Below are positions 1 through 6,648 of a DNA stretch of 29,230 nucleotides, in pieces (positions within the stretch are counted from its first letter, which is position 1; each line of letters begins with the position of its first letter). The notes under the pieces are model-generated. The model had not been told where the DNA came from and did not search any database. It was given only the letters and a program-made list of their open reading frames with translations. The DNA is from Sulfurovaceae bacterium. GTDB lineage: Bacteria > Campylobacterota > Campylobacteria > Campylobacterales > Sulfurovaceae. Where the stretch lies: contig JAOZOG010000006.1 of the NCBI GenBank assembly GCA_029933395.1, positions 1-29,230 on the forward strand. The letters are read 5' to 3'. Position numbers and translations under genes: made by a program.

Positions 1-482
1 GTATCGCCGCTGTGATGCTGGGCTTTTTCGCTCCATCCGTCCATGTCGACAAAGTCTCGACAGTTTCGATTGATGGCTATACCTATAGTGTGCCTGCCAC
101 AATCGATGTGACACTCTTCAACAGTGCCGAAGCACGCCCTGCCCGTCGCCACGTGCGAAGAGTTTCGCGCCGGACATCACGCCGGACTTCCCGCAGAACA
201 TCTCGCCGTGTCGTACGCAGACACAGTGTTGCCAGAGGCGGCTACTATGGGGGTGTGCGACACGTGCATCACGGACACTACGGTTACTACGGCGGACGCC
301 CCATCCTGGCCTTCGGTGCGGCTATGGCAGTAGGATCAGTCATCGCTGCAGCGACGATGCCTCCCAGCTGTGCCACAGTCACCTATGGCGGAGTAACCTA
401 TCGTCGATGTGACGGCAGATACTATCAGCCGTTCTATCAGGGTGATACACTGGTCTACAAAGTGGTCCCGGCTCCCTATTGA
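1..482 (+). CDS. Arg-rich, Gly/Tyr-rich exported protein, DUF6515-like (5' end outside window)
   Basis: The frame is open from the left edge, and the codons before the first possible starts (GTG 12, ATG 15) already read as part of a hydrophobic stretch (IAAVMLGFF). The true start and signal peptide therefore probably lie outside the window. The visible part has a short N-terminal segment, then an extremely basic tract with four successive SRRT/SRRV-type units, then a Gly/Tyr/His-rich stretch, a hydrophobic segment (LAFGAAMAVGSVIAAAT), and a C-terminal domain of the type TYGGVTYRRCDGRYYQP followed by VYKVVPAP. That C-terminal pattern resembles the DUF6515 family, in which a short Tyr/Cys-containing module repeats G-V-x-Y-x-x-C-x-G-x-Y-Y. 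Family function is unknown; a surface or periplasmic location is inferred. Family assignment is from memory. Confidence 0.6.
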   Translation, partial: IAAVMLGFFAPSVHVDKVSTVSIDGYTYSVPATIDVTLFNSAEARPARRHVRRVSRRTSRRTSRRTSRRVVRRHSVARGGYYGGVRHVHHGHYGYYGGRPILAFGAAMAVGSVIAAATMPPSCATVTYGGVTYRRCDGRYYQPFYQGDTLVYKVVPAPY

Positions 483-565
483 TCTCTCTCGAAATACGCT
501 TCCCCTTCCCGGGGATGCGATTTCAATCACATAAAAATCTCTTAGCTCAAATATAAAGTTCAACT

Positions 566-1363
566 ATGATCCCCTCCTCCCTTCGTTCAGCGGCAATCTA
601 CACTCTTATCGTCTATCTGTTCAGCTTCTCTTTTGTATTCTGGCTCTACCATCATCCGGAGAGTCTCGGGCTTTTTCCTTTTTTGATGCTGATTCCTGCC
701 GCAACGGCACTGGGAATGAGACTCCGGGAGAAGGAATCGCTGCGTGATCTCATCTCTCCGTTGCGCCTCTCCTTCTCCATTACGCCTCTCCTCTTTTCAC
801 TCCTCTATCCTGTTACACTGATTGCCTTGATCGCTGTTGCAATCGTTCTGCTTGGTTTTGGCACTTTCGACACAGGCAAACTGCACACACTGACGGATCT
901 CCCCGGCCTCTCCGCCTTCATATTCGGTATTGCCCTGGTCTTCGGTGAAGAGTATGGCTGGCGCGGCTATCTGCTTCCCCAGCTTGCCGAATCTCTGGGA
1001 GAGAAACGGGCCACCCTCGTGCATGGCCTCATCTGGGCTCTCTGGCATGCTCCGATAGTACTGGTACTGGCCCTCTTCAGCCATACATCCGAACCATGGC
1101 TCCTCATGCTCGTGCAACTCAGCGCCGTCGTAGCCGCCTCCTACCCCTTCGCCTGGCTCTACTTCCGCTCCGGAAGCATCATCCCTCCGATGATCTTTCA
1201 TTATGTATGGGATCTTTACAACCCTGTCGTCCTGGGCGATATCTACCAAAACAGACCCGGCATTGTCGACGGAAATATTCTATGGATCAACGGCGAGGGG
1301 ATCGCGGGTATTGTGGCGATGCTGCCTTTTGTCTACTGGTTTCTGCTACGCAAAGCTCGATAA
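566..1363 (+). CDS. CPBP (Abi/CAAX-like) family intramembrane metalloprotease
   Basis: A 265-residue, very hydrophobic protein with about seven or eight predicted membrane segments. It carries the three conserved blocks of the CPBP family: the EExxxR motif (GEEYGWRG, residues 127-134), a second helix with a catalytic-type histidine (WALWHAP, H161), and a third with FHYVWD (H212, D216). These residues form the metal-binding active site inside the membrane in Rce1-type proteases. Bacterial members have been linked to bacteriocin self-immunity and protein processing, but the substrate here cannot be read from sequence. The ATG at 566 has no strong ribosome-binding site. The gene stands alone, followed by the MNT/HEPN pair about 100 bases downstream. 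Confidence 0.85.
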   Translation: MIPSSLRSAAIYTLIVYLFSFSFVFWLYHHPESLGLFPFLMLIPAATALGMRLREKESLRDLISPLRLSFSITPLLFSLLYPVTLIALIAVAIVLLGFGTFDTGKLHTLTDLPGLSAFIFGIALVFGEEYGWRGYLLPQLAESLGEKRATLVHGLIWALWHAPIVLVLALFSHTSEPWLLMLVQLSAVVAASYPFAWLYFRSGSIIPPMIFHYVWDLYNPVVLGDIYQNRPGIVDGNILWINGEGIAGIVAMLPFVYWFLLRKAR

Positions 1364-1456
1364 TTACGCTTAACCTTGCTGTTTCTCTGCTTCTTCAAAG
1401 GGAAAGAGGCATATTTTCAGCCGCTCGACCAAAAAAAGAACCCTTTGTGTTTATGA

Positions 1457-1462
1457 TATAAT
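1457..1462 (+). promoter_or_regulatory. -10 box (TATAAT) immediately upstream of mntA
   Basis: A perfect TATAAT ends only six bases before the ATG of the nucleotidyltransferase gene. With the usual 6-8 base distance between -10 box and start site, transcription would begin at or next to the A of the ATG, giving a leaderless mRNA. There is no Shine-Dalgarno sequence in the gap. Confidence 0.55.
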
Positions 1463-1468
1463 TTTCTA

Positions 1469-1786
1469 ATGAAAAAGTTGTATAGAAATAGAAAAGCGGA
1501 AGTACGCCTGACACAAAGAGAAATAAATACCATCAAAACTTCTATACTAAGCATTGACACCGATGCGAAAGTTTTCCTTTTCGGTTCCAGAACTGATAGC
1601 TCAAAAAGAGGAGGAGATATCGATATCCTGATTCTTTCCAAACTATTGACACGCAAAGAGATCTCTCAAATTCGATGGTCTTTTTTTGAACGTTTTGGAG
1701 AACAGAAAATGGATATCGTCATTGATGATGGTACGCTTCGTACCCCATTCGTCAGAATGATCTTCCCGAAAGCGATTCAACTATGA
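1469..1786 (+). CDS. mntA: MntA-type minimal nucleotidyltransferase, antitoxin of HEPN/MNT system
   Basis: A 105-residue minimal nucleotidyltransferase with the signature FGSR...GGDIDILI: G39-S40, nine residues, then D50-x-D52, and a third likely catalytic acid in MDIVID (D82). In the MNT/HEPN toxin-antitoxin family this protein transfers AMP to a tyrosine of the partner HEPN RNase and so silences it. The stop overlaps the start of the HEPN gene (ATGA, 1783-1786), the usual translationally coupled arrangement. Homologues I recall tend to begin near the segment RLTQREI, so the first dozen residues (MKKLYRNRKAEV) may be an extension, but no alternative start codon is present there. The gene looks more A/T-rich than its neighbours, consistent with acquisition. 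Confidence 0.85.
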   Translation: MKKLYRNRKAEVRLTQREINTIKTSILSIDTDAKVFLFGSRTDSSKRGGDIDILILSKLLTRKEISQIRWSFFERFGEQKMDIVIDDGTLRTPFVRMIFPKAIQL

Positions 1787-2223
1787 GTATAGAAAATTTG
1801 CTGGCAAACAGTGCTTTATTGGAAAAGCAGCTTTTTTGGCTGAAGCACTCCTATGAAGAAACAAGCAAAATCGGATTGAAGCCGCACTATGAAGTCAGTG
1901 AATTCGACAGCTATGAAAATCTATGCAGTCGCTTCAGTCGTATGATCGATTTTCTCATCAGAAAAATGTTTCGCGCCATCGATGCAGTAGAGTTTGAAAA
2001 TCAAGGCACACTAATAGACACAGTCAACAATGCGCACAAACGTGGTCTTTTCAGTGAAATTGAAACGATTAGAGAGATCAAAGACCTTCGTAACGATATC
2101 GCACATGAATATATCGACGATCACTTACAAGACCTGTTTGAAGATCTCACGAGACTCACACCTCTGCTCATCACCATAGCAGAGTCAACACTACACTATG
2201 TCAAGCGGTACGAGGAGGAATAG
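1783..2223 (+). CDS. hepT: HepT-type HEPN RNase toxin
   Basis: A 146-residue helical protein with the HEPN active-site motif Rx4HxY seen as RNDIAHEY (R103, H108, Y110). The family cleaves RNA; Arg and His are catalytic, and the Tyr two residues after the His is the residue modified by MntA in characterised HepT proteins. All three are intact, so the pair looks functional. It is coupled to the upstream nucleotidyltransferase gene by an ATGA overlap. The stop codon lies only four bases from the stop of the convergent TPR gene, leaving no room for a separate terminator. Confidence 0.87.
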   Translation: MSIENLLANSALLEKQLFWLKHSYEETSKIGLKPHYEVSEFDSYENLCSRFSRMIDFLIRKMFRAIDAVEFENQGTLIDTVNNAHKRGLFSEIETIREIKDLRNDIAHEYIDDHLQDLFEDLTRLTPLLITIAESTLHYVKRYEEE

Positions 2224-2227
2224 GACG

Positions 2228-2860
2228 CTACTTTTTCCTCAGTTTATCCTTCAGATAGTCCACATTCATCTGTGCAGTCTGCAACTTTTCATCACTCTTT
2301 TTGAGCTTCTTTTTTCTTATATCCAGACATTTTTGGGCATAGTCCAGTGATTTCTCGAAATCTTCCAGATTGATGTAGGTGCTTGCGATGCCTTCGTAGG
2401 TATCTGCAAGTGCCAAACTCTCCCTGCCTGTTCCGTTGTTGTAAATATCAGCTGCCTTTTTCATGTAGAGTATGGCAGTGGGATGCTGCTTGTGCATATA
2501 GTACTTGTTGCCTGTATCGAAATAGAGTTTTGCCAACTTCGGGTCATCCTCTCTCTGCAGCTTCATCGCTACCTTGAGCGCAAAGAGTGCATACTCGATG
2601 GAGGCATCGAGATCGCCCATTTCGAAAGCCGCCTCCGAGATCGCCTTGTAATCCATCAACACTTCAGGACTGAAGGTGCCATGCTTTTCATAATCACGCT
2701 GCAATTTTTCACTGGCACGGTCACGTGCCGCTCTGGCCGTCTCCATCTTTTTGGCGTAAAGCATTTCCGCTTTCGACGCCTCTTTCGTGACATTACCGGC
2801 CTGACTCATCGAGGTCGCCAATAGAGAGGCATAGAGCGCAGCAAGTAGTGTTCGTTTCAT
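2228..2860 (-). CDS. Secreted tetratricopeptide-repeat (TPR) protein
   Basis: A 210-residue protein with a Sec signal peptide (MKRTLLAALYASLLATSMSQA), a charged segment, and about three TPR-like helical pairs between roughly residues 70 and 195 (for example around FEMGDLDASIEYALFAL, YYMHKQHPTAILYMKKA and YINLEDFEKSLDYAQKC). The end is very lysine-rich. TPRs are protein-binding scaffolds; the periplasmic partner is unknown. The ATG is preceded by AAAGGAA at a good distance. It lies downstream of the LprI-like and small membrane protein genes on the same strand, with 45 bases in between that hold a small palindrome (ATACGG-N5-CCGTAT, about 2885-2901), so co-transcription is possible but not shown. 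Confidence 0.75.
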   Translation of the reverse strand: MKRTLLAALYASLLATSMSQAGNVTKEASKAEMLYAKKMETARAARDRASEKLQRDYEKHGTFSPEVLMDYKAISEAAFEMGDLDASIEYALFALKVAMKLQREDDPKLAKLYFDTGNKYYMHKQHPTAILYMKKAADIYNNGTGRESLALADTYEGIASTYINLEDFEKSLDYAQKCLDIRKKKLKKSDEKLQTAQMNVDYLKDKLRKK

Positions 2861-2901
2861 TGAGGGGTGTTCCTTTTTGTTTTATATACGGTAACGCCGT
2901 A

Positions 2902-3156
2902 TTATTGGTCTTTTTGGAAGTAGTAGCGTGTCACACTTGCCAGTATGATGATAAATAGAAAGAGGGTGAGGTAAAGGTCGGCATTGAAGCCGCAGGAGGG
3001 ATCCCCGACAATTCCATCGACCGGCTCGAGATAGTCGGCACCACAATACATTTTACCCAGAAACCCGGAAATACTCCCTGTCAACCTGTCTACGAGCCAG
3101 ACAAGAAATGCAGACCCTGCCAGCAGCAGACTGCTTCCTTTTCGTCCCTTTGTCAC
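2902..3156 (-). CDS. Small membrane protein with two transmembrane helices
   Basis: Hypothetical protein of about 84 residues. Two hydrophobic helices (around SLLLAGSAFLVWLV and LYLTLFLFIIILAS) flank a loop with two cysteines (MYCGADYLEP and DPSCGFNADL), followed by a short charged tail RYYFQKDQ. I do not recognise a family. The frame is open further upstream to ATG codons at 3240-3243, but that would overlap the preceding gene by more than 80 bases and add an unlikely Ser/Thr/Lys-rich leader. I therefore prefer the GTG at 3156, four bases after the stop of the LprI-like gene, suggesting translational coupling. The start remains uncertain. Confidence 0.6.
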   Translation of the reverse strand: MTKGRKGSSLLLAGSAFLVWLVDRLTGSISGFLGKMYCGADYLEPVDGIVGDPSCGFNADLYLTLFLFIIILASVTRYYFQKDQ

Positions 3157-3160
3157 AGTG

Positions 3161-3805
3161 TCAGCGGAAGAGGATTCCGGTCCAGTGCCTGTCCACTTTC
3201 TCTTTCCATTTGTTGTTGTAGCACTTTTGCGTATTGGCATCACAATAGATACCGTTGGAAAGCGTGTAGGACGAAGTGTCCATATTATCTTTTTCGATCA
3301 AGCGCGAAAACTTATTCGCAGCTTTCTCTCCGAGATACTCCTGCGTAAAGCCCAGAGAGATCCCCTCTCTGTCTGCACAAAAACCGGATTTTTTATCACA
3401 GATGATCCCATGCTCCGGCGAGTAGACACTTCCGTTGTGGCTATGCTTTTTCGCAGGTGGGTTGACCGGTATACCTGCTTTGGCATCCTTGATAATATTC
3501 TGGAAGTTGGTGATGCGATTCTCTGTCCACTTGTAGAGGCAATCCGTGTTGGCACCGCAGGTTCTATTACGGTTATGGATCCACTCTTTCTGAAGGCTTG
3601 GCAGATCTTTCTGATACACTTTCGCCTTATGATAGAGCTTGCCCATATCCCCATCGAGCGCATTGAGATAACGATCGGAACAGATCGCCTTTTCGATCGG
3701 TGTCGAAGCCTTATGACAGTTGAAACTCGCCGCTGTTACCGATGTAGTCATCATCGTACTTGCCAGTATTGCTGCTGCAAGAATCGTCTTTTTTTCGATC
3801 TTCAT
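3161..3805 (-). CDS. LprI/DUF1311-like periplasmic protein
   Basis: A 214-residue exported protein with signal peptide (MKIEKKTILAAAILASTMMT, cleavage near TAA-SFNC). Residues about 27-105 match the LprI-type lysozyme-inhibitor/DUF1311 pattern: FNCHKAST then EKAICSD, LDGDMGKLYHKA, LQKEWIHNRNRTCG, with paired cysteines. The C-terminal half holds two further Cys-containing modules (GIICDKKSGFCADREG and GIYCDANTQKCYNN) that resemble each other and may be a duplicated small motif. Some family members protect against lysozyme, which would fit a periplasmic site; function here is inferred. A good ribosome-binding site (GAAGGAT) precedes the ATG, and a promoter with recognisable -35 and -10 boxes lies upstream. 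Confidence 0.75.
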   Translation of the reverse strand: MKIEKKTILAAAILASTMMTTSVTAASFNCHKASTPIEKAICSDRYLNALDGDMGKLYHKAKVYQKDLPSLQKEWIHNRNRTCGANTDCLYKWTENRITNFQNIIKDAKAGIPVNPPAKKHSHNGSVYSPEHGIICDKKSGFCADREGISLGFTQEYLGEKAANKFSRLIEKDNMDTSSYTLSNGIYCDANTQKCYNNKWKEKVDRHWTGILFR

Positions 3806-3833
3806 TTTTCATCCTTCATATTTTTTATTCAAG

Positions 3834-3862
3834 ATAGTAGCGGTATCGGGCAAGAATGTAAA
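3834..3862 (-). promoter_or_regulatory. Sigma70-type promoter for LprI-like gene
   Basis: On the minus strand, TTTACA and TACTAT are separated by exactly 17 bases, about 30 bases before the start codon of the LprI-like gene. The -35 hexamer lies inside the 17-base motif shared with the region near 9165. Confidence 0.5.
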
Positions 3863-3898
3863 TATCATTTGGGGAAAATTATTTCCTGAATATGATAA
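3854..3898. promoter_or_regulatory. Bipartite motif, copy 1: 17-mer, 21-base gap, ATGATAA
   Basis: GAATGTAAATATCATTT at 3854-3870, then 21 bases, then ATGATAA at 3892-3898. The same 17-mer, gap length and heptamer recur at 9165-9209. The core AATGTAA-A-TATCATT is an imperfect 7-1-7 inverted repeat, a layout typical of Fur-family boxes, and TATCAT...ATGATA forms a second, wider inverted repeat. It sits between divergent genes (LprI-like and XRE regulator) and covers the -35 region of the LprI-like gene. Confidence 0.5.
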
Positions 3899-3904
3899 CT
3901 CCCT

Positions 3905-3921
3905 TGCATAACAAGTATGCA
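3905..3921. promoter_or_regulatory. Operator-like inverted repeat upstream of XRE regulator gene
   Basis: TGCATA, a five-base spacer (ACAAG), then TATGCA: a perfect 6-bp inverted repeat in the divergent region between the LprI-like gene and the XRE gene, upstream of a plausible -10 box (TATACT, 3972-3977). Such dyads are typical XRE operators; autoregulation is an inference. Confidence 0.35.
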
Positions 3922-4012
3922 GATTTTCTTCTGCCTAGATAGAGATGTGAAATGTCGCCCTTAAGTAGTTTTATACTAAGATTTGCTACTTTAAGACGAG
4001 GGGGATCTCTTT

Positions 4013-4915
4013 GTGAATATGATCGGGAAACTGCTTCTTTCCTACCGTAAACTTCACAATATGACACAAAAGAGTCTTGTCGAGGCACTTTCACACCATT
4101 CTGATGATTTCAAATCGCTCAATACCGTGACACTCAGCCGATGGGAGACCGGATCAACAAATCCTGGATTGAGGAAAAAGATCTCCATCCTCAAATTTCT
4201 CGCCACCACCGGCTGTCTCAACTCAGGCCTCTGCCACGACAAGGTACGCGAACGCTATGAAGCACTTCTGGAACCCCTGAGCAGCGTCTTTACCCGGCGC
4301 TACCAGTATCTCATCGGCAATTTTCCCAATTTTGAATTCGATCAGCATTTCACACTGCATCCTCTGGGCACTACAGAGCCCATAGACGACCATATCGACA
4401 ACCTCATCGATATCGAGACAGTCACCAACAATCCCGGCTACTATACAGTTTCGCACGAGCAGATGAAAGCGTGGTGCCGCCATCCCGGTACCTTCGCCGT
4501 CGTCTGCGAACGCAAAAACCAGCACCTGGGCCATTTCGTAATGCTCAAACTCAAAAGTGATGTCGCCGAAGCGATCGCCTACAACTGGCGCAGTGAACTC
4601 TCCATCACGCAGGACGATCTCTGTCTTCCCAATGAGAAGGGGAGCTACTACATACACGCCCTCTACGGCCGCAACCCAAAAATCGCAGCCCTTCTCAATG
4701 TCCAGGCCTATCTGCACCTCTTCAGGCATCTCGATACCGTCGACTACGTCGTCATCTTCAGTACACGCAAGGACGGGGTGGAACTCACCAAAGATTACGG
4801 CATCGAGATTGTTGCCAAAGGAAAGAACGAAACCTTCGGCTTCCTCTGGCACGGGATGCGCTCTCCGGCCGAGGATATCCTCTTTTCGGATACGGTGGTG
4901 AAACTGGTCTTTTGA
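4013..4915 (+). CDS. XRE-family transcription regulator with GNAT-like C-terminal domain
   Basis: A 300-residue protein. Residues 3-65 form an XRE/Cro-type helix-turn-helix (LLLSYRKLHNMTQKSLVEAL, then TLSRWETGSTNPGL). The remainder contains a stretch (about 150-285) whose order of strands and helices suits a GNAT acyltransferase-like fold: HLGHFVMLKL, YYIHALYGRNPKIAALLN, VDYVVIFSTRKDGVELTKDYGIEIV. That domain call is by eye and less secure. A purine-rich GAGGGG lies about eight bases before GTG 4013 and fourteen before ATG 4019, so GTG is preferred. The stop abuts the stop of the convergent oleate hydratase gene with no gap. The regulator may sense an acyl-CoA or amino acid through the second domain; this is speculation. 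Confidence 0.7.
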   Translation: MNMIGKLLLSYRKLHNMTQKSLVEALSHHSDDFKSLNTVTLSRWETGSTNPGLRKKISILKFLATTGCLNSGLCHDKVRERYEALLEPLSSVFTRRYQYLIGNFPNFEFDQHFTLHPLGTTEPIDDHIDNLIDIETVTNNPGYYTVSHEQMKAWCRHPGTFAVVCERKNQHLGHFVMLKLKSDVAEAIAYNWRSELSITQDDLCLPNEKGSYYIHALYGRNPKIAALLNVQAYLHLFRHLDTVDYVVIFSTRKDGVELTKDYGIEIVAKGKNETFGFLWHGMRSPAEDILFSDTVVKLVF

Positions 4916-6523
4916 TCAGCGGCTCAGCGCCTTCGCCGCTTTCATCAACACGACAGGATTATGGATCGAGTCGTAGACCGGGATCACCTTTTTGTCTGTC
5001 TCGAAGTGGCCATAGACCGCCATCTGGGCACAGCGTACAGAATACTCTACCGTAAAGACACAATCCTTCTCCACTTCGGCGAACTGCCCCATAAAGGCGA
5101 AGTTTTCCGCATTCTCGGGGATGACTTCCGGTCGGTCACCCAGCGTTCTGGGCATAAAGAGGCTGTCGACGAAGGGCATCGCGACGGGGATGCAGTTGAT
5201 CACTTTGCCTGCTTCGACGACCGGCCGCATCAGGTCCTGGATCTTGAGGTGGTACCAGAGCTCTTCGAGGATCTCGGCACCGGTACACTCCGACATCTTC
5301 TTCTTAACATAGTTACCTTCCCTGTCGGGATAGAGTCCGTAGCCCCAGAATATCTTGACATCCTTGGGCTGATTGGGGAAATGAGGCTGTCGGGCGATGA
5401 CGATCGACATCAGCCAGTTGGAGTCGGTCATCGTCACCAGTCCGCCGGTGCCGTCGACATTGCCCGAGAAGTTCTCCATATAGTCGTGGAAAGTGTCGTC
5501 GTGCAGTGTCGCGGTAAAGGAGTACCACTTCTGGAGATCGATATTGTCGCTGAAAACACCGGGGTTGCCGAAAGCTTTGTCTTTGGCGGCGATGCGCTCC
5601 CAGAGCATCCAGGCTCCCGAACTCGCCTTGTCTTTGAGTACCGGCACACGGTCGAAAGAACCTGTATCGGTACTCTCGGTGATCGATCCGTTGGTGATGA
5701 AAACGTAGTCATGTTCGCCTAGGACGATCTCGTCCTCTTTGCCGTCACGGTCGACGATATGCAGTACCGTTGCCCGCTTGCTGTCGGCGGCGAGGTCGAA
5801 ATCGACATCGACGACCTGTGTATGGAGCGCAAACTGCACCCCTTTCGCTTCGAGGTAGCGCTGGGTCGGCAGGATCACGGAGTGGTACTGATTGTATTTG
5901 GTTCGCATCACGCCACCGAGCTGGTGCAGTCCCTCGACAAGGTGGATGAAACGCTTCATATAGCGCCGCATCTCTGCCAGCGAACTCCATTTCTGAAAGG
6001 CGAACATCGTCGTCCAGATCAGCCAGTAGTTGGTAGTGAAAAACTCGGCAGAGAACCAATCCTCGATCCGCTTGTTGCCTAGCGACTCCTCGGAGGTGAA
6101 AGTAAGCTTGAGCAGGTCAGCCTGATCGGAGAGGGAGAGCCCGAAGGAGGAGACATCGATCTTTTTGCCCTCCTTGAGCAGGCGTGCCTGCGCGTGGGAG
6201 ACGAAGCGCTCGTTGAACTCGAAAGACTCGTCGCGTACGGAGACATCGGGATCTTCGAGTGAAGGGATATGGGAGAGCAGATCCCAATAACACTCGTAAT
6301 GCTTTTCGTGCATCCGTCCGCCACGCACCAGGAAACCCTTCTCGGGATCACCCGATCCGTCGCAGGCACCGCCCGTGATATCGTCCTGCTCGAGGATATG
6401 GATATTTTCACCGGGTACACCGGCATCTTTTTCGAGGTAGACAGCAGCTGCAAGTGAAGCGATACCGGAACCGATCAGGTAGATATGGGAAGCTCTGGGA
6501 TTGTTATTTTTTGTTTTAGGCAT
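4916..6523 (-). CDS. ohyA: Oleate hydratase family FAD protein (catalytic Glu replaced by Met)
   Basis: A 535-residue flavoprotein of the oleate hydratase (myosin-cross-reactive antigen) family, which adds water across the cis-9 double bond of unsaturated fatty acids. The dinucleotide fold begins at LIGSGIASLAAAVYLE (residues 16-31), followed by ILEQDDITGGACDGSG and the family block RGGRMHEKHYECYWDLL. In Staphylococcus aureus OhyA the equivalent block reads RGGREMENHFEC, where the first Glu (E82) is catalytic; here that position is Met71. The partner Tyr (EMRRY, S. aureus Y201) is kept at Y188. The protein is shorter than the commoner 560-650-residue members. AAAGGA precedes the ATG. It has its own promoter and no same-strand partner, so it is probably monocistronic. 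Roles known for the family are detoxification of unsaturated fatty acids and lipid modification. Confidence 0.9.
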   Translation of the reverse strand: MPKTKNNNPRASHIYLIGSGIASLAAAVYLEKDAGVPGENIHILEQDDITGGACDGSGDPEKGFLVRGGRMHEKHYECYWDLLSHIPSLEDPDVSVRDESFEFNERFVSHAQARLLKEGKKIDVSSFGLSLSDQADLLKLTFTSEESLGNKRIEDWFSAEFFTTNYWLIWTTMFAFQKWSSLAEMRRYMKRFIHLVEGLHQLGGVMRTKYNQYHSVILPTQRYLEAKGVQFALHTQVVDVDFDLAADSKRATVLHIVDRDGKEDEIVLGEHDYVFITNGSITESTDTGSFDRVPVLKDKASSGAWMLWERIAAKDKAFGNPGVFSDNIDLQKWYSFTATLHDDTFHDYMENFSGNVDGTGGLVTMTDSNWLMSIVIARQPHFPNQPKDVKIFWGYGLYPDREGNYVKKKMSECTGAEILEELWYHLKIQDLMRPVVEAGKVINCIPVAMPFVDSLFMPRTLGDRPEVIPENAENFAFMGQFAEVEKDCVFTVEYSVRCAQMAVYGHFETDKKVIPVYDSIHNPVVLMKAAKALSR

Positions 6524-6551
6524 AGGTGTATCCTTTGATATAAAGTGCCCG

Positions 6552-6557
6552 ATTATA
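6552..6557 (-). promoter_or_regulatory. -10 box for ohyA
   Basis: On the minus strand this reads as extended -10 TG-TATAAT, about 29 bases before the ATG of the oleate hydratase gene. No convincing -35 was seen, which is common in Campylobacterota. Confidence 0.5.
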
Positions 6558-6648
6558 CATCACTGCTTATCTTATTTCACTTGGCTACAATAAACAGCGC
6601 AGCTATTCCCCTCTATATCATCGAGAGAGAAATGGGGCCGGGAGAGTA

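Noticed and set aside
3158..3889. 243-codon open frame on the plus strand over the LprI-like gene
   Set aside because: The minus-strand gene has a signal peptide, a family match, a ribosome-binding site and a promoter; the plus frame has none.
4223..4852. 209-codon open frame antisense to the XRE regulator
   Set aside because: Acidic low-complexity mirror of a clear helix-turn-helix gene.
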